In this document: piece by piece, positions 10,274-21,700 of the stretch
How positions within the stretch are numbered: position 1 is the stretch's first letter
Layout: each line of letters begins with the position of its first letter
Origin: Paratinospora sagittata
Lineage: Eukaryota > Streptophyta > Magnoliopsida > Ranunculales > Menispermaceae
NCBI GenBank assembly: GCA_035771175.1
Contig: CM069606.1
Location: 31,988,316-32,052,315 of the forward strand
Length of the DNA: 64,000 bases
Reading direction: 5' to 3'
Translations under genes and position numbers: made by a program
Notes under the pieces: generated by a model
The model's database searches: none
Seen by the model: only the letters and a program-made list of their open reading frames with translations
What the model was told of the DNA's origin: nothing

Positions 10274-13161
10274 CTAGATTTAGGTTTCAATTTAAATTTC
10301 AATGCTACTAGTGTAATGTTATATTTAGGAACTCAATTTTATGGATATGGTCGTTTTTCTGATGGTTTTATTGTTCTTGATACTGATCACATTAATTCAA
10401 TAAATGGTAGTAGTTTCTCTCTTGTTACATCTTCTTCAAATAATGTTTTGTATGTTAATGGCATGCTAGATCAGGACATAGTGGGCACGATAGAATGAAT
10501 AAACTTACAAGAGAAGGCCTTTTAGGCTTTCTGTCAAAAATAGACTTGCCCATATGTACCCATTGTTTGGTTGGTAAGGCTACTAAAAACCATTTGGTCA
10601 AGCTTTCAGAGCCAAACAACCTTTGCATCTGATTCATTCTGATATTTGTGGACCCATGAGTGTACGGGCACCACATGATGCTTTATATTTCATCACTTTT
10701 ATTGATGATTTTTCACGCTTTAGATACACTTACTTGATATCCCATAAATCTGAAGCATTGGACTGCTTCAAGAAATATGTATCGCTAGTAGAAAACCAAC
10801 TTGATCGACATATTAAAGCGTTACGAACTGATCGAGGTCAGGAATATCTTTCTGATCAATTCAAAGAATTCTGTGATGAAAAAAGGATAGCTAGACAGCT
10901 AACAATCCCAGACACCCCGCAACAAAATGGTGTTATTCAAAGGAACAGAACTTTGTTAGACATGGTTCGATCAATGATTTCTCAAGCGAATCTTCCAATT
11001 TCTTATTGGGGAGATGCTTTGAAGACTACGGTGTACATTCTTAACCGTGTTCCTTCTAAATCAGTACCCTCAACTCCTTATGAGCTCTGGAAGGGTAGAA
11101 AACTTTATTTGAGCAATTTGAAATCCTCGATATCAGTAGCGTATGTACACTCACCATCCCAACGATATGAAAAATTGGGACCACGAGGCAAGCAATCCAT
11201 ATTTATCAGATACTTTGAACACTCAAAAGGGTTTGTGTTCATAGGTGAAAACAAAGATCAAGTTTTCACAAAGTTCAAATCTAGAGATGCCATTTTTGTA
11301 GAGAACGACTTTCCTAGCAAACGTGAAGCAACAGAGGATCTTCCCTTGTGCGAATTAGATCCAGAAAATAATGATCCTAATGCGCCAATGGAGGCGATCA
11401 ATGATGATGCTCATGATGAGCTTCATCCGAGTGAGAGTGCTAGATCACCCCCTATTGTTTCTGAGGACCAGTTGCGAATGAGTACTCATAAAAGCATACC
11501 ACGCCGTCGTTTTGAGATCGAGGGCGAAGTTTTTATGGTAGCTCCACATGATGAAATTGAGCCAAGAACAATCCAAGAAGCTCTTTCATCTGATGCTAGT
11601 GATCAGTGGATGAAAGCCATGACAGAAGAAATTGAGTCAATGCGGATTAATCATGTCTGGGACTTGGTTGATCTTCTATCTGGGCGAAAAACAGTAGGGA
11701 ACAAATGAGTTTTCAAAATCAAACGCAAAGCAGATGGATCCAATGAGAGGTATAAGGCACGATTAGTCGCTAAGGGTTATACCTAGCAAAAAGGAATAAA
11801 TTATGAAAAAACATTCTCACCAGTTGTGAAATTTGTATCTATTCGACTTCTTTTAGCTATCGTTGCATATTTGGACTTCGAATTACATCAAATGGATGTA
11901 AAAACAACATTTTTGAACAGTGAACTAGATGAAGAAATTTATATGCAACAACCTACGGGGTTTGTAGCTAAAGACCAAGAGCGCAAGGTTTGCAAACTCA
12001 AACGATTAATATATGGTCTTAAGCAATCATCCAGACAATAGTATTTGAGATTTCATCAGGCTGCGTCATCCTATGGATTCACAATGATTGATGAAGACCA
12101 TTGTGTCTATGCGTCATCCTATGGATTCACAATGATTGATGAAGACCATTGTGTCTATATTAAACGTTCAGGAACACATTTTGTCTTCTTGTCCTTATAT
12201 GTGGATGATATTCCCCTTGCTGGGAATGATATGACATTCATAATCATGATTAAAGATTGGTTGTCTTCTACATTTGATATGAAAGACATGGGCGAGGCAA
12301 ACTTCATACTGGGTGTGAAAATTCATAGAAATCGCTCAAAAAGAATCTTGGCACTATCTCAAGAACAATATGTTAAAACAATCCTTGAACGATTCAACAT
12401 GCAAAATTGCAAACCAATAGATACACCAATCACAAAAGGAATACCCCTTAATCATGATATTTGTCATAAAACTCTTTCTGACAAACAAAAAAATGCCAAA
12501 AGTTCTTTACGTCAGTGCTTTTGGAAGTTTGATGTACACAATGATGTGTACTCGACTAGATATTTGTTATTTAGTCAGTCTAGTTAGCCGTTATCAAGCA
12601 AATCTTGGAGAAGCACATTGGAAGCCAGTGAAGATAATTCTGAGATATTTGAAAGGCACGATGGACTTGTGCTTATGTTATCATGGTAACGACATGCGTT
12701 TATTGGGCTACTCCGATGCTGATTGGGACGGTGACCCAAATGAACGCAAATCTACCTTATGATATGCTTTCTTGTTGAACAATGGTGCAATATCATGGAG
12801 TAGCAAGAAGCATACGTGCATTGCTCTATCTACCATGGAAGCTGAGTTTGTAGCTTGCTCTGCAGTTGTACAAGAGGCTATTTGGCTTCGACTGTTTTTG
12901 CAACATTTACAGGTAGTTCATGGCGCATCAAAACCGATTACTATCTATAGTGATAGCCAAGCTGTGATTGCCTACACTAGAGATCCCAAATACCATGGCA
13001 AGATCAAGCATATAGACATTAAGTATAATTTTGTTCGAGACATACTAGCACAAGGAGAAGTTTGTATACAACATAATTTTACACATAGGATGATGGCTAA
13101 TCCATTGAATAAGCCAATCGCTAGAGATGTTTTCTTTACACATGTTAAAGAAAACATGTAG
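10262..13161 (+). pseudogene. copia-1 pol: pre-integrase, integrase, RT, RNase H
   Basis: Order: gag-pre-integrase zinc region (His...LGHIGQDRMNKL...[11 protein letters not shown], about 10470-10600), integrase core ([17 protein letters not shown], then the third motif NGVIQRNRT), a linker, RT (FSPVVK, HQMDVKTTFL, YVDDIPLAGND at about 12200) and RNase H (GYSDADWDGDP, STMEAEFVA, DSQAV). In the integrase the catalytic Glu of the usual 'NGVAERRNRT' is replaced: the text reads NGVIQRNRT, one residue shorter and with Gln. Stops at 11706, 11785 and 12039 and frame changes near 12050, 12560 and 12760 break the frame. A 48 bp tandem duplication sits in the RT. Confidence 0.85.
12063..12158 (+). repeat. 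Exact 48 bp tandem duplication in copia-1 RT
   Basis: The 48 bases 12063-12110 are repeated without a change at 12111-12158. The length is a multiple of three, so 16 residues starting ASSYGFTMIDEDH occur twice without changing the frame. Identity of the two units points to a recent event in an old element. Confidence 0.95.
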
Positions 13162-13220
13162 GTGTTCATGAAGATTCTCTTGAATCTTAAGGTTTTGGAA
13201 AAACTAGTAGGGGGTGAGCT

Positions 13221-13990
13221 TAAGGGTACAAACATTGATAGCCATTAGAAAATTTATCATGGAAAATAACAAGGACCATGTGCATGTCTCTAATAACCGT
13301 GTCCCTGCTAACCCCTTTGCGGGGGCGAGACTATTCCAGAGTCGGAAACTGCAGAGGTTGTTGGACGTTCTTCCCCAAAGTGGGCGGATACTGACCCTCT
13401 AATTTTATCTTTGGAAACTTTGCATTTTGTATACTTTAACTCAATTAAGGCTTTTCTTAACTACATGGGGTTGATTACATATATTTATTTCCTCCACTTT
13501 GCTCTATCAAAGACTAAATTCACATTCAAACATGTAATTTAAAAAAAAAAAATTAAAAAAAAAATTAGAATTCAATCTTATTTTTAAGTTGGTTTGTAGT
13601 TTTTAAAAATATGTTTGGTATTATATTTCAAAATTTGTTTTTAAGATGTGAAAACAATAAAAACTTGTTTAGTAAGTTTCATTTCTTAAGTGGAAAAGGT
13701 CCCTCAAAACAAAATTAGAAAGTTGAAAGAGGGGATTGAAAAACACAGAAAACAACTTATTCGTTTCTTCTAAAAAGGGGTTGTTTTATTAGTTTTGATT
13801 CTTATCAAGCTAGATTTTTTCACTTTTTTGTACCTTTAGTTGTTGTAACAACAGAAAACAAGGTTTAAATTTAATACCACATAAGTTTGTCATCATATAT
13901 GTTAAAACATATTCATTTTTTTGCCAACTCTAAAACATGTATCATTACTAACTCAACTAATATAATAAGAGTAAAATGCAATATAGCATT
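13221..13990. other. Non-coding stretch right of copia-1
   Basis: 13221-13430 has moderate GC content and no similarity to the 5' LTR that I can see; the remaining part is AT-rich with A and T runs. No gene is supported. Confidence 0.3.
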
Positions 13991-14510
13991 TAGGGGTGAA
14001 AGAAACCCGACCATTTGGGTTGGGGTCGGGTTGGGTTTGAGAAAATAAACGGGTTGGTCGGGTCATTTAATGATGACCCAACCAAATCGGGTCGGGTTAG
14101 GAGTTCTAGCAAAAAAAGTCACCCTCTTCACCCACCCTCTCTTTATCTCTCCTCTCTTTTCCCTCTCTCTCTCCAATGCCCCTCTTCACGATCTCTCTCT
14201 CCCTTCTCTTCTTTTTTCTCTCCTCTACTTTTTTTTTCTCTCCTCTTCTTCTCCCTCTTTCTCAGTTTCTCTGCAATCGCCCCTCTTTCTTAGTTTTCGA
14301 TAATCTCGCTTTTTTTCTTCTTTTTGCGCCATTGTGCAAAAAAATATAGTGGGCCCAACCCAACCCGACCTCACATCGGTCGGGTTGGCCCCCAAAAAAG
14401 GGGAGGTCAGGTGGCATCAGGTCCATTCTGATGTCACCCCACCCGACCTCATTGGGTCGGGTGGGGTTAGGGATCGAAACCCGACCCGATGTGACCAAAT
14501 TTCACTCCTA
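13991..14510. mobile_element. Non-autonomous hAT-type element, 520 bp
   Basis: The ends are TAGGGGTGAAA and TTTCACTCCTA (inverted, one mismatch) and the flanks ATAGCATT (13983-13990) and ATAGCATT (14511-14518) are a perfect 8 bp target-site duplication, as made by hAT transposases. The subterminal regions are packed with GGGTCGGGTT-type motifs on the left and their complements on the right. The middle is a CT-rich low-complexity stretch. No transposase is present. Confidence 0.88.
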
Positions 14511-14652
14511 ATAGCATTTATAACTCTTTTTTATATGTTATTAAGTGTATTATATTAGTTTTATACAAAATATTTATTGCTCAATTAATTATTAAGAATG
14601 GGTGTTTAAGAATGTTATAATGTTTTTAACCAATATTTTTGTTATTTTAAGT

Positions 14653-15126
14653 AGAGAAATGTCATAGGGATTGAAAATTACACACCAATTGTTACAAATA
14701 TGATGTGAAAGTCCTATGCATCATATTTGTAGTTGTGTTAAAGAGAGTGTATTTAAGGGCTCGTTTGGAACGCGAGATTTGATGAGATAGAACTTTTTTT
14801 AGTCTCAAGCTCATGCTTGACCGCCGACCAGGATGGGATAAAAAATAATCTCATGCTCATCTCTATCTCATTGTAATGGGATAAAATAGTGATGACCAAA
14901 AGAGAAGGATTATTTTTATCCCATTGTAACGGGTTTTGCATTTATTTATTTTTAATATTTTAATCATATCTTATCTTATGTAATCCAATTCAATCTCATG
15001 AAAATAATCATATCTTATCTCGCGTACCAAACGAGCCCTTAGTATATTAAAGTTATAAATCTTATGTGTCTGGTGATTTGTAGCAATTGGTGTGTTATTT
15101 TTAATTCCTCTAGCATTACTCTTTTA
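14653..15126. mobile_element. MITE with ~50 bp inverted ends, host of a nested MITE
   Basis: The left end (AGAGAAATGTCATAGGGATT, then AATTACACACCAATTG) is the inverted, roughly 80 % matching partner of the right end (CAATTGGTGTGTTATTTTTA, then CTCTAGCATTACTCTTT). The target duplication is not clear because both flanks are TTTTAA-like. The Tourist-like element 14756-15038 sits inside it. Confidence 0.6.
14756..15038. mobile_element. Tourist-like (PIF/Harbinger) MITE
   Basis: Inverted ends GGGCTCGTTTGGAACGCGAG and CTCGCGTACCAAACGAGCCC differ at one base, and TTA stands on both sides (14753-14755 and 15039-15041), the usual 3 bp target duplication of PIF/Harbinger elements. At 283 bp with no coding capacity it is a MITE. 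It is nested in the older MITE 14653-15126. Confidence 0.8.
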
Positions 15127-15178
15127 ATTATTTGACTTTTCATTTTCTTCTAACCACCCGCATTTACACCATATGTAT

Positions 15179-15940
15179 TAGGGGTGTACATGGGTTGGGT
15201 TGGGTCGGGTCGGGTCGGGTCGGTTTGGGGCCAAAATCTAACCCAACCCAAATAGTTCGGGTTCGATTTGGGTTGGGTCGGTAGATCGGGTTGGACTTAT
15301 GCATAATTTTAGTAACTTTGAATAATAATTCACTAAATAATTGCTACAAAGTAAATTGTGGCGACTATTTTCTTTTACCCAATATTTACAATACACTATT
15401 ACAATAGTTTAGATTGGTGATTATGAAATTCATGCTTATGATAGTGATCTAATTCTCTTGTTGGTTTACATCTTTTAGACTTAATATGAACATAATTTGT
15501 CACAAGGGCTTATTTTTACATTGCTAAAAAGTGTTAATAGTTAAACATGAAAATTCTTATTGAACGGTTGGAAAAATACACATAAGAACCAATAAGGTAG
15601 AATAAGTAAAAGATAAGCACACGGTCAAGCCAAAAAGGACACAAAAAAGAAAGAAACAAATCAATTTTAAGTGATTATGGTTGTTAAGCTTTGTATTAAT
15701 AAGCTCCTTTTTTTTTTAAATGATTAAAGCTCTAAATCATGAATGTGTAACTGTAAAATTTGTGACTTTGGGACTAATATTAGGGTTCGGTTCGGGTTAG
15801 GTTATTCGATTTTTTATAGGTTGAATTCATGACCCAATTTAAACCGATCGGGTTGGATATTTTAAAACTCAACTCAACCCAAACTACATATCTAACCCAA
15901 CCCAAAAAGTTCGGATTGGTCGGGTTGATGAACACCCTTA
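15179..15940. mobile_element. Second non-autonomous hAT-type element, 762 bp
   Basis: The ends are TAGGGGTGTAC and AACACCCTTA with a perfect 8 bp target duplication ATATGTAT (15171-15178 and 15941-15948). It shares its subterminal GGGTTGGGTCGGGT motifs with the element at 13991-14510 but has an unrelated AT-rich middle, so the two belong to one family defined by its ends. No transposase is present. Confidence 0.88.
15192..15223 (+). repeat. G-quadruplex-like GGG array
   Basis: Six runs of three G, each separated by two bases (TT or TC), lie just inside the left end of the hAT element. This meets the G3N1-7 rule for a G-quadruplex. A similar four-run motif is at 14017-14035. Confidence 0.8.
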
Positions 15941-16261
15941 ATATGTATTTTTTTTTTTTTTTTTGACAAGTTACACCATATGTATTTAATTTATATATTT
16001 TACCACATTTATTTATTTTTACATTTTAATTACTAGATATAACCAACTATTTATTGCAACCACGGAAGTGGAGATGTCTTTTCAACTTACTCTCTAGACG
16101 TTTTTGATCAAAATATTATTTCAAGGTTTTCTTCGATCATTAGGAAATTTAATAAGTGATTTTGATTGCACTACCTAAGATAAAATGAAAGATAATATAT
16201 CTATGCACATATAAAAAAAAAAAAAAAAGAAATGGAAAGAGAGTCTCCTTGTGGAAGATCT

Positions 16262-16360
16262 TAGATGATTGATAAAAAAACTCCACATTGATATTTACAC
16301 GATCATATACCTTTTGACATGTCAAGCTTAATGGTCGCTTTAGTAGGCTCTCCTCTTGCT
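16262..16360 (-). mobile_element. Tiny LINE reverse transcriptase fragment
   Basis: The minus strand reads IKLDMSK and, one frame over, YDRVN, which together match the LINE RT motif 'KLDMSKAYDRVEW'. A frame shift lies between them. Nothing else of the element is recognisable. Confidence 0.5.
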
Positions 16361-17965
16361 TTACCAAGGGACACTGGAAACCCAGTAGTGGAGCTAAGCA
16401 TCAGTCACTGGCATTAGAACTCATCATCCATCTAGCATTTTTCTTAAAATACATCTTATGCTTTTAAAAAACATTTCTATATATTTTAATAAATATTTTA
16501 TATTCTCATAAAAAAAATATTATATTTATTAAACAAAATAGGACATTCTCTTATTCAAAACCATGTATAAGACCAAATTCATTCAATTTCTAAAAGGGAT
16601 TATTATGATAATTATGATGATTTTTTTTTGGAAAAATAAAATAAAATTTAAATATGTTTTGATCAATAGAAGGGGTAATATAATGCGTTCTCTCTCTAGT
16701 AAAGTATAAAACAGAAAAAACAACTAGTAGAGTAAACACCAAAAATCAAAGGTATATACTAGTTAATGGTTAATCAAGCTTTTTAGAAACAAGAAGTTCT
16801 GATCCTATAGGAACAATATTAACTACTTGGGTGTCCATCCAAAGCCTCCCTTATGGTTAAGGACATAGCTTCTCCAATTCACATGAAGAAAACAGATATG
16901 TCGTAGCATTGTAGAAATGAATATCCCTGCAATCAACATGGAAGCTGGCATGCAACACGTCTTGCACTACATACACTCGGACCAAGCTTCCCCCGTCCCC
17001 TAGCAATAGGCATCACTCCCAATAGAGAGCTGAAGCAAATTACACGGGAAAGTACTTGACAAATGCTCTTGTATAATATGAATACCTCATATTTCTCAAA
17101 AACGATATATACTTAAGTACATACCAATCATTGGGTATTATTTTGTTTGATGAGAGAGATGATGGTGTGAATGTTAATCCCGTGACAAATAATCCTCCAC
17201 CAACATACTTAGAGCATGCATTGCCCACATTTTACATCGACAAGAACAACAGGCGTCCGTTCAACCACCGCCACATGCACATGGAACAAACATAACCTGT
17301 TACAGACTAAACAGGCATTTTTGTGAGGTGAATTGTATGAAAGAGACGTAAATATTATCAATAATGAAATAATTTCAGAAGTAATAATAATAATAATAAT
17401 GTTTATAAAGCCTTTCCATTCAACGTTACATCACACAGGAACTTTCGTCCAACAACCCCCAACCCCACATCACCCACCTGCTCCCTCAAATGCAAGCAAG
17501 TCCAACCCCGTTCACGTCACAAAACGCAGATTCTCCCACCTTCCAACCCAAAACAACTACTCCACCACCCAGGAATTATCCAAAAAAAATACATAAGGTA
17601 AAAAAATACCAAGTCAATTGAAATGTATAAGCCTTTTTCACGAGGACCCAAAAAAAGATTACTGAAAAAGTAGAGAGAAAGACACCTCAAAACTAAAAAT
17701 ATTTGGAGAAAATTGCCTAACTAGGTAGGCTTAGTGTTTTCTTGCTTACCTAGAAAGGTCCTTTCTTGGCTTCTGCTGTAGTAATAAAATGTTGAAATGA
17801 ATTTCTTTACCCAATTTAACCCATCCTGCTTCCCCTGGCTACTGTAGTTACCTTCCTTCTCATCTCCACCAACAAGCTTCCCCAAACAAAATCAAAAGAC
17901 AAAATGATTAAAAGAAGAAAAAAAATATTTACTGTGTTATTCATCTTTTCCGTTCTCTCTTTTCG
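16361..17965. other. Intergenic stretch and probable 3' UTR of the CCCH gene
   Basis: No open frame of note. 17330-17965 is the downstream side of the CCCH gene (transcribed right to left) and probably holds its 3' UTR and polyadenylation region; I could not fix the cleavage site. A short TAA repeat is at about 17383-17399. Confidence 0.35.
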
Positions 17966-20281
17966 CTAAGCAACGAGCTGATCAAGCTGCATCTGCTCAA
18001 GCCATGCGCCCAAAACTGCATGATCAACTGACTCGGCCTGAGAATTTGCATTTGTTGCATTGGAAGCCTCCCCAGAAGTTGGTGCTGCTGCAACATCAGA
18101 TGTAGGTAACAGCACTTTTTGTTTGATCTCTGGTGGAGATTCCTTCACTAGAGATTGAACCCATGATAGATCAGGTTCTTCCCCATTGTTTCCCACCTCT
18201 AGTGCCGAAGAAGATGATCTCTGAGAACGACCCAGTTCATCTCCATGAACAGCCCAATCCAGCTTCCCACTGGGAGATCCCCATTTTGACCAAGGGCTCC
18301 CTGGAGACCCTACAATTGCCGGGGCGCTGGATCCAAGTTCACGTGAACTGAGGCTTCGTAGTTGTTGCTGAAGTTTTTCCCGTTGTGAGAAGGCAGACAA
18401 TCGAGAGCCCATTGGTGATATTGGTTCCATGCTCCGTGGAGACATTCTTCCAGGGGAGGGAGCACCAAATGAGGCTTGCAATAGAGGGTGTTCAACATTC
18501 TTAGGAGAGAATGCATTTGTGTTGATTGGAGATAGCATGCTCTGTTGCTGCTGGATTTGATTGAAGACCATAGATTTGTGTGATGGAGAAAAGACCGTCG
18601 AGGATGCAGCCTGATCAGCAAATCGAGGGGATGATGATGATGAAATTTCAGCTGTGAAGAGATCTTCGAGATTTGCTGGATTTAGGGTTTTAGTTCGAAC
18701 CTGGCGGTTCACTGATGAGGAACTGAGCCGAGACTGTGAGAAGCATGACAAATCATTAAGGATCTGCTGTTGTTGCACTTCAAAATCTGGCAACATGTAG
18801 TCCTCCGCCATAATATCTCTTGCATTAAGAGATGATCTTAGGCGACTGGATTGGAAATTGTTTCCTGGTAGATGCAAAGTCGGAACATTAGGCTGTGGCC
18901 AAGCCAAGGATGAGTGAGATATGCCATTGGCTGATGGAGACATCGGTGGTGTAAATGGAGAAGGTGACATCACAGAGAGTGAAGAGGGAGATCCTGGCAA
19001 GAGGCTCATTGCTGTAGCCATGTCCATGGCACTAGCAGCAGATGCAGTTGATCGCGGAGATGGAACTGCAGAACCAGTGGAAACATAGAGAGGTCGCAGC
19101 TCCTCAGAAGTATGAGCAAAAAAGCAAACTCGCCTCATGCAATTTATGCCATCCTTGCAAAGCCGAGTCCTGTATTGTGCTGGGTGAAGCCAGCATTCAA
19201 AAACACCATGAGCATATTCACACAAATCTCCTCTTCTGCATGCACCTTTCCGAAAATCTGGACAAGGCACACAACTATAATGAAACTTCCTAGGATCTCT
19301 CCTGCGTGCATTCTCGCCCGGATGAACAAAAGGGCACTCAGTCCAGTCATGGGAGTAGGCTCGAGAACAAGGTCTCACCTTGAACGAGAACATGCGAAAC
19401 TCATCAGTTGAATAAATGCTGTTCTTGATATCTGGGAGAGAAGGATCAATTGGGTATTCTTTCTTTTCCGACACCGAAGATATTGGAAGATCACTGAAGT
19501 TCATCATTGGAGAAGAAGTTGAATCTGAAGCAGATGATGGAGATCCACCATCAGGTGATGAAGAAAGAGGTGGGGAATTGGAATTTGAAGCAGCAGCTGT
19601 CAAAATTCGCAGGCTTCGTTCACCAGTAGAACCATAGGAACCATTGTTCACAAGAAGCTCTTCAAGCTCCATTCTCATGTTGGGTAGCTTTGGTGGAACC
19701 ACAATAACATCAGCCGGGCAACGACCATTGGCATCCATTGCATTAGGGTCTGCACCAGCAAGTAATAGCAACTTCACTACATCAACAGCATTAGGTGCTC
19801 CACCAGAGGCAGCACAGTGGAGAGCAGTGCTCTTATCCGGGCCACAGGAACGATTTACATCAGCCTCAGATAAGGAAAGGAGGATGAGCTTAAGCACATC
19901 CACACTACCATATGTTGCTGCGACCATCATCGGAGTTCTATGTTCAAGAACCATCTGCTTCGAGCCCTTCTGGCGGCCATACCAAAGTCCAATCTCATCA
20001 ATAGAAGGGGCATCACGTACAATTGCGTGCTTGAAACCATCAACGTCGTTGTTTGCAGCAAGCTCAAGCAAGTTAGAAGAAGCGTCATCAATTTCTACAG
20101 TTAGGTGATTCATGTCTTTGGTATTATTAGATTTTTTGCCAGCAAGCTCAAGCAAGTTAGAAGAAGAGTCATCAATTTCTACAATTAGGTGATTCATGTT
20201 TTCGGTATTATTAGATTTTTTGGTTTCTTCGGACGAAGGAGAAGACGATGTGGACTGTAAGTGCTCGGGACCACCGCACAT
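17966..20281 (-). CDS. Ankyrin and tandem CCCH zinc-finger protein, OXS2/C3H30/C3H56/C3H66 class
   Basis: One uninterrupted exon encodes 771 residues. I start at ATG 20281 (MCGGPEHLQ) rather than the upstream in-frame ATG, because a splice acceptor (CTCCTTGCAG) separates the two and family members begin MC(C/G)G. Two ankyrin repeats span about residues 110-185. A CHCH motif (C305-x5-H311-x4-C316-x3-H320) precedes two fingers, C340-x7-C348-x5-C354-x3-H358 and C375-x5-C381-x4-C386-x3-H390, 16 residues apart, exactly the plant RR-TZF layout. The C-terminal half is Ser/Pro/Gln-rich and keeps family blocks such as [30 protein letters not shown] and the end [10 protein letters not shown]. Proteins of this class move between cytoplasm and nucleus and act in oxidative, salt and other stress responses by binding nucleic acid; that is family knowledge. 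Odd: residues 21-48 are repeated at 49-76. Confidence 0.95.
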   Translation of the reverse strand: MCGGPEHLQSTSSSPSSEETKKSNNTENMNHLIVEIDDSSSNLLELAGKKSNNTKDMNHLTVEIDDASSNLLELAANNDVDGFKHAIVRDAPSIDEIGLWYGRQKGSKQMVLEHRTPMMVAATYGSVDVLKLILLSLSEADVNRSCGPDKSTALHCAASGGAPNAVDVVKLLLLAGADPNAMDANGRCPADVIVVPPKLPNMRMELEELLVNNGSYGSTGERSLRILTAAASNSNSPPLSSSPDGGSPSSASDSTSSPMMNFSDLPISSVSEKKEYPIDPSLPDIKNSIYSTDEFRMFSFKVRPCSRAYSHDWTECPFVHPGENARRRDPRKFHYSCVPCPDFRKGACRRGDLCEYAHGVFECWLHPAQYRTRLCKDGINCMRRVCFFAHTSEELRPLYVSTGSAVPSPRSTASAASAMDMATAMSLLPGSPSSLSVMSPSPFTPPMSPSANGISHSSLAWPQPNVPTLHLPGNNFQSSRLRSSLNARDIMAEDYMLPDFEVQQQQILNDLSCFSQSRLSSSSVNRQVRTKTLNPANLEDLFTAEISSSSSPRFADQAASSTVFSPSHKSMVFNQIQQQQSMLSPINTNAFSPKNVEHPLLQASFGAPSPGRMSPRSMEPISPMGSRLSAFSQREKLQQQLRSLSSRELGSSAPAIVGSPGSPWSKWGSPSGKLDWAVHGDELGRSQRSSSSALEVGNNGEEPDLSWVQSLVKESPPEIKQKVLLPTSDVAAAPTSGEASNATNANSQAESVDHAVLGAWLEQMQLDQLVA
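20054..20221 (-). repeat. 84 bp tandem duplication in the CCCH gene N terminus
   Basis: Two in-frame 28-codon units (20138-20221 and 20054-20137) encode nearly the same peptide, starting [12 protein letters not shown] and [12 protein letters not shown]. The second unit runs into the ankyrin region as in relatives; as I recall the family, only one unit is normal. The units differ at only a few bases. Confidence 0.9.
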
Positions 20282-20300
20282 TCTTTGTTCGGTAGCAAAC

Positions 20301-21386
20301 CTGCAAGGAGGAGAAATTATGATCAAACGCATTTCAAATAATTAACAACTAATAAATCTTGCAAAGAAATGAAGATTGTTCTGCGTTGAACCACACGCGC
20401 AGGTACAGTAATCACAAATCCTCAGATTAACAAAACAACAGAACGGGAAATTCGTCAAGAGAATGCCAGGAACAGCACGAAAATCATTATATACAAAAAA
20501 AAAGGAATTAGAATTTAGAACTGCGAGTACAATAACACAAAATTTAAACCTATAAATTGTTGATCTAAAACAATAGACAAATTTGATGAAAACGAAGCCC
20601 TTCAGAGAGTAAATCTCTGAGGGATACAGCAGAGTTTCCGCTTCGGACATTTAAAATGATAAGAAAATAGAGGAAGAAAATAATTCAATCAGCTTTAGAA
20701 TAAATCTAGGACAATGCTTAAGAAAAGGCACAAAGATCTACGGAGAAATTATCGGAGAAGAAAAGTAATTTCGATCAGCACAACAAGTGGAGTCCGAAAG
20801 AGTTTAGATCTAGAACCGCAGGCTATTCCTAGCTCACCCATAAAGAAGTCGGAGCTTACCGCTACAGCCCTAGGTCTCACCACGCACGCTAGCTAGCTAG
20901 TAGTAGACAGGTGTTTAATCTGAACATCCAAACATTAAAAAAAGTTCCAAGCATTACAACGGTAAACCCTAGCAAAACACCGACCATTCGGAAACAATAG
21001 CAGTTGTACAGATCATCAACAAAACTACAGAAACTTGCAGAGCAATCAAATTCACACTTTGATGTTAATATCTCAATATACAAACAGAGATCTGAAGTAT
21101 CATAAACCATCAAAGAGAGAGCTACTAAATCTTCTAAAAACAGAAGAGCAGATCAAGAAACAATCGAAAAACAGGGAAAGGATCTTACTGGCCATTCAAA
21201 ATTCATCGTAGCATCCAGATTTAAGGAGAAAATGATCAAGTTGTCAGAAATTAGAAAAAGAGCAGATTTCAAGAACAGAGATTTCACACACAAAAAAACA
21301 GTTTGAACAAACAGATTCAAATCAGCTTGCAAGTAATTGTAGCAAAATAATAATCATCAAACAAATCAAACACCAAAACCACTCAC
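20301..21386 (-). other. 5' UTR intron of the CCCH gene
   Basis: On the minus strand a strong donor (AATCG then GTGAGT, GT at 21385-21386) and an acceptor (CTCCTTGCAG, AG at 20301-20302) define an intron of about 1.09 kb just ahead of the start codon. A second possible donor (AGCG then GTAAGC) near 20858 could give an alternative first exon. The interval is AT-rich and has no frame that continues the protein. Introns in this place are common in plant stress genes. Confidence 0.6.
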
Positions 21387-21700
21387 CGATTCCCAGAAAT
21401 CTCAATATTCCAAATCGGCTTAGAAGAAGAACTCATTCAAAAGCTCCATAACTTTCACAGATCTGCAAAAACGATCCAACTGACAAAAACTGCTACAAAT
21501 TAAAACCAACGTGGTAAGAAGAAGACGATGAGGACAGACAGAAACGCCTCGAAAACCAAACGATTATTAGATGGAGAAAATCACGAGGAATTAAACCCAA
21601 AAACGCCACTTTAACACCAAAAGAAACTCGTTGAAAAACTCGCCGATCCAAAACACCCCCAAACCAAGAGGACAAGAAGTAATGTTAGAAAGAGAAAGAG
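21387..21700 (-). other. Probable 5' UTR exon of the CCCH gene
   Basis: This purine/pyrimidine-biased stretch precedes the 5' UTR intron. The right limit is a guess, since I cannot place the transcription start. 21700-22130 has a higher GC content than its surroundings and is the likely promoter. Confidence 0.4.

Larger units (their letters stand above)
6851..13220 (+). mobile_element. Ty1/copia retrotransposon copia-1, degenerate, 3' LTR not found
   Basis: Order on the plus strand: 5' LTR (6851-7285), primer-binding site, long leader, gag, the first residues of protease, an inverted second gag copy (9488-10273), then the rest of pol in copia order (pre-integrase, integrase, reverse transcriptase, RNase H) ending at 13161, and a purine-rich GTAGGGGGTGAG at about 13207 that could be the polypurine tract. 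The order integrase before RT defines copia. Several stops, at least two frame changes and a missing part of protease make it non-functional. No second copy of the LTR follows the polypurine tract, so the right end is truncated or replaced. Confidence 0.85.

Noticed and set aside
14017..15223. Telomere-like GGGTT repeats
   Set aside because: The units are mixed GGGTT/GGGTC and lie symmetrically at transposon ends; the plant telomere repeat is TTTAGGG, which is not seen.
19644..20108. 154-codon open frame on the plus strand
   Set aside because: It lies opposite the well-supported CCCH gene and has no similarity of its own; it is a shadow of the coding strand.
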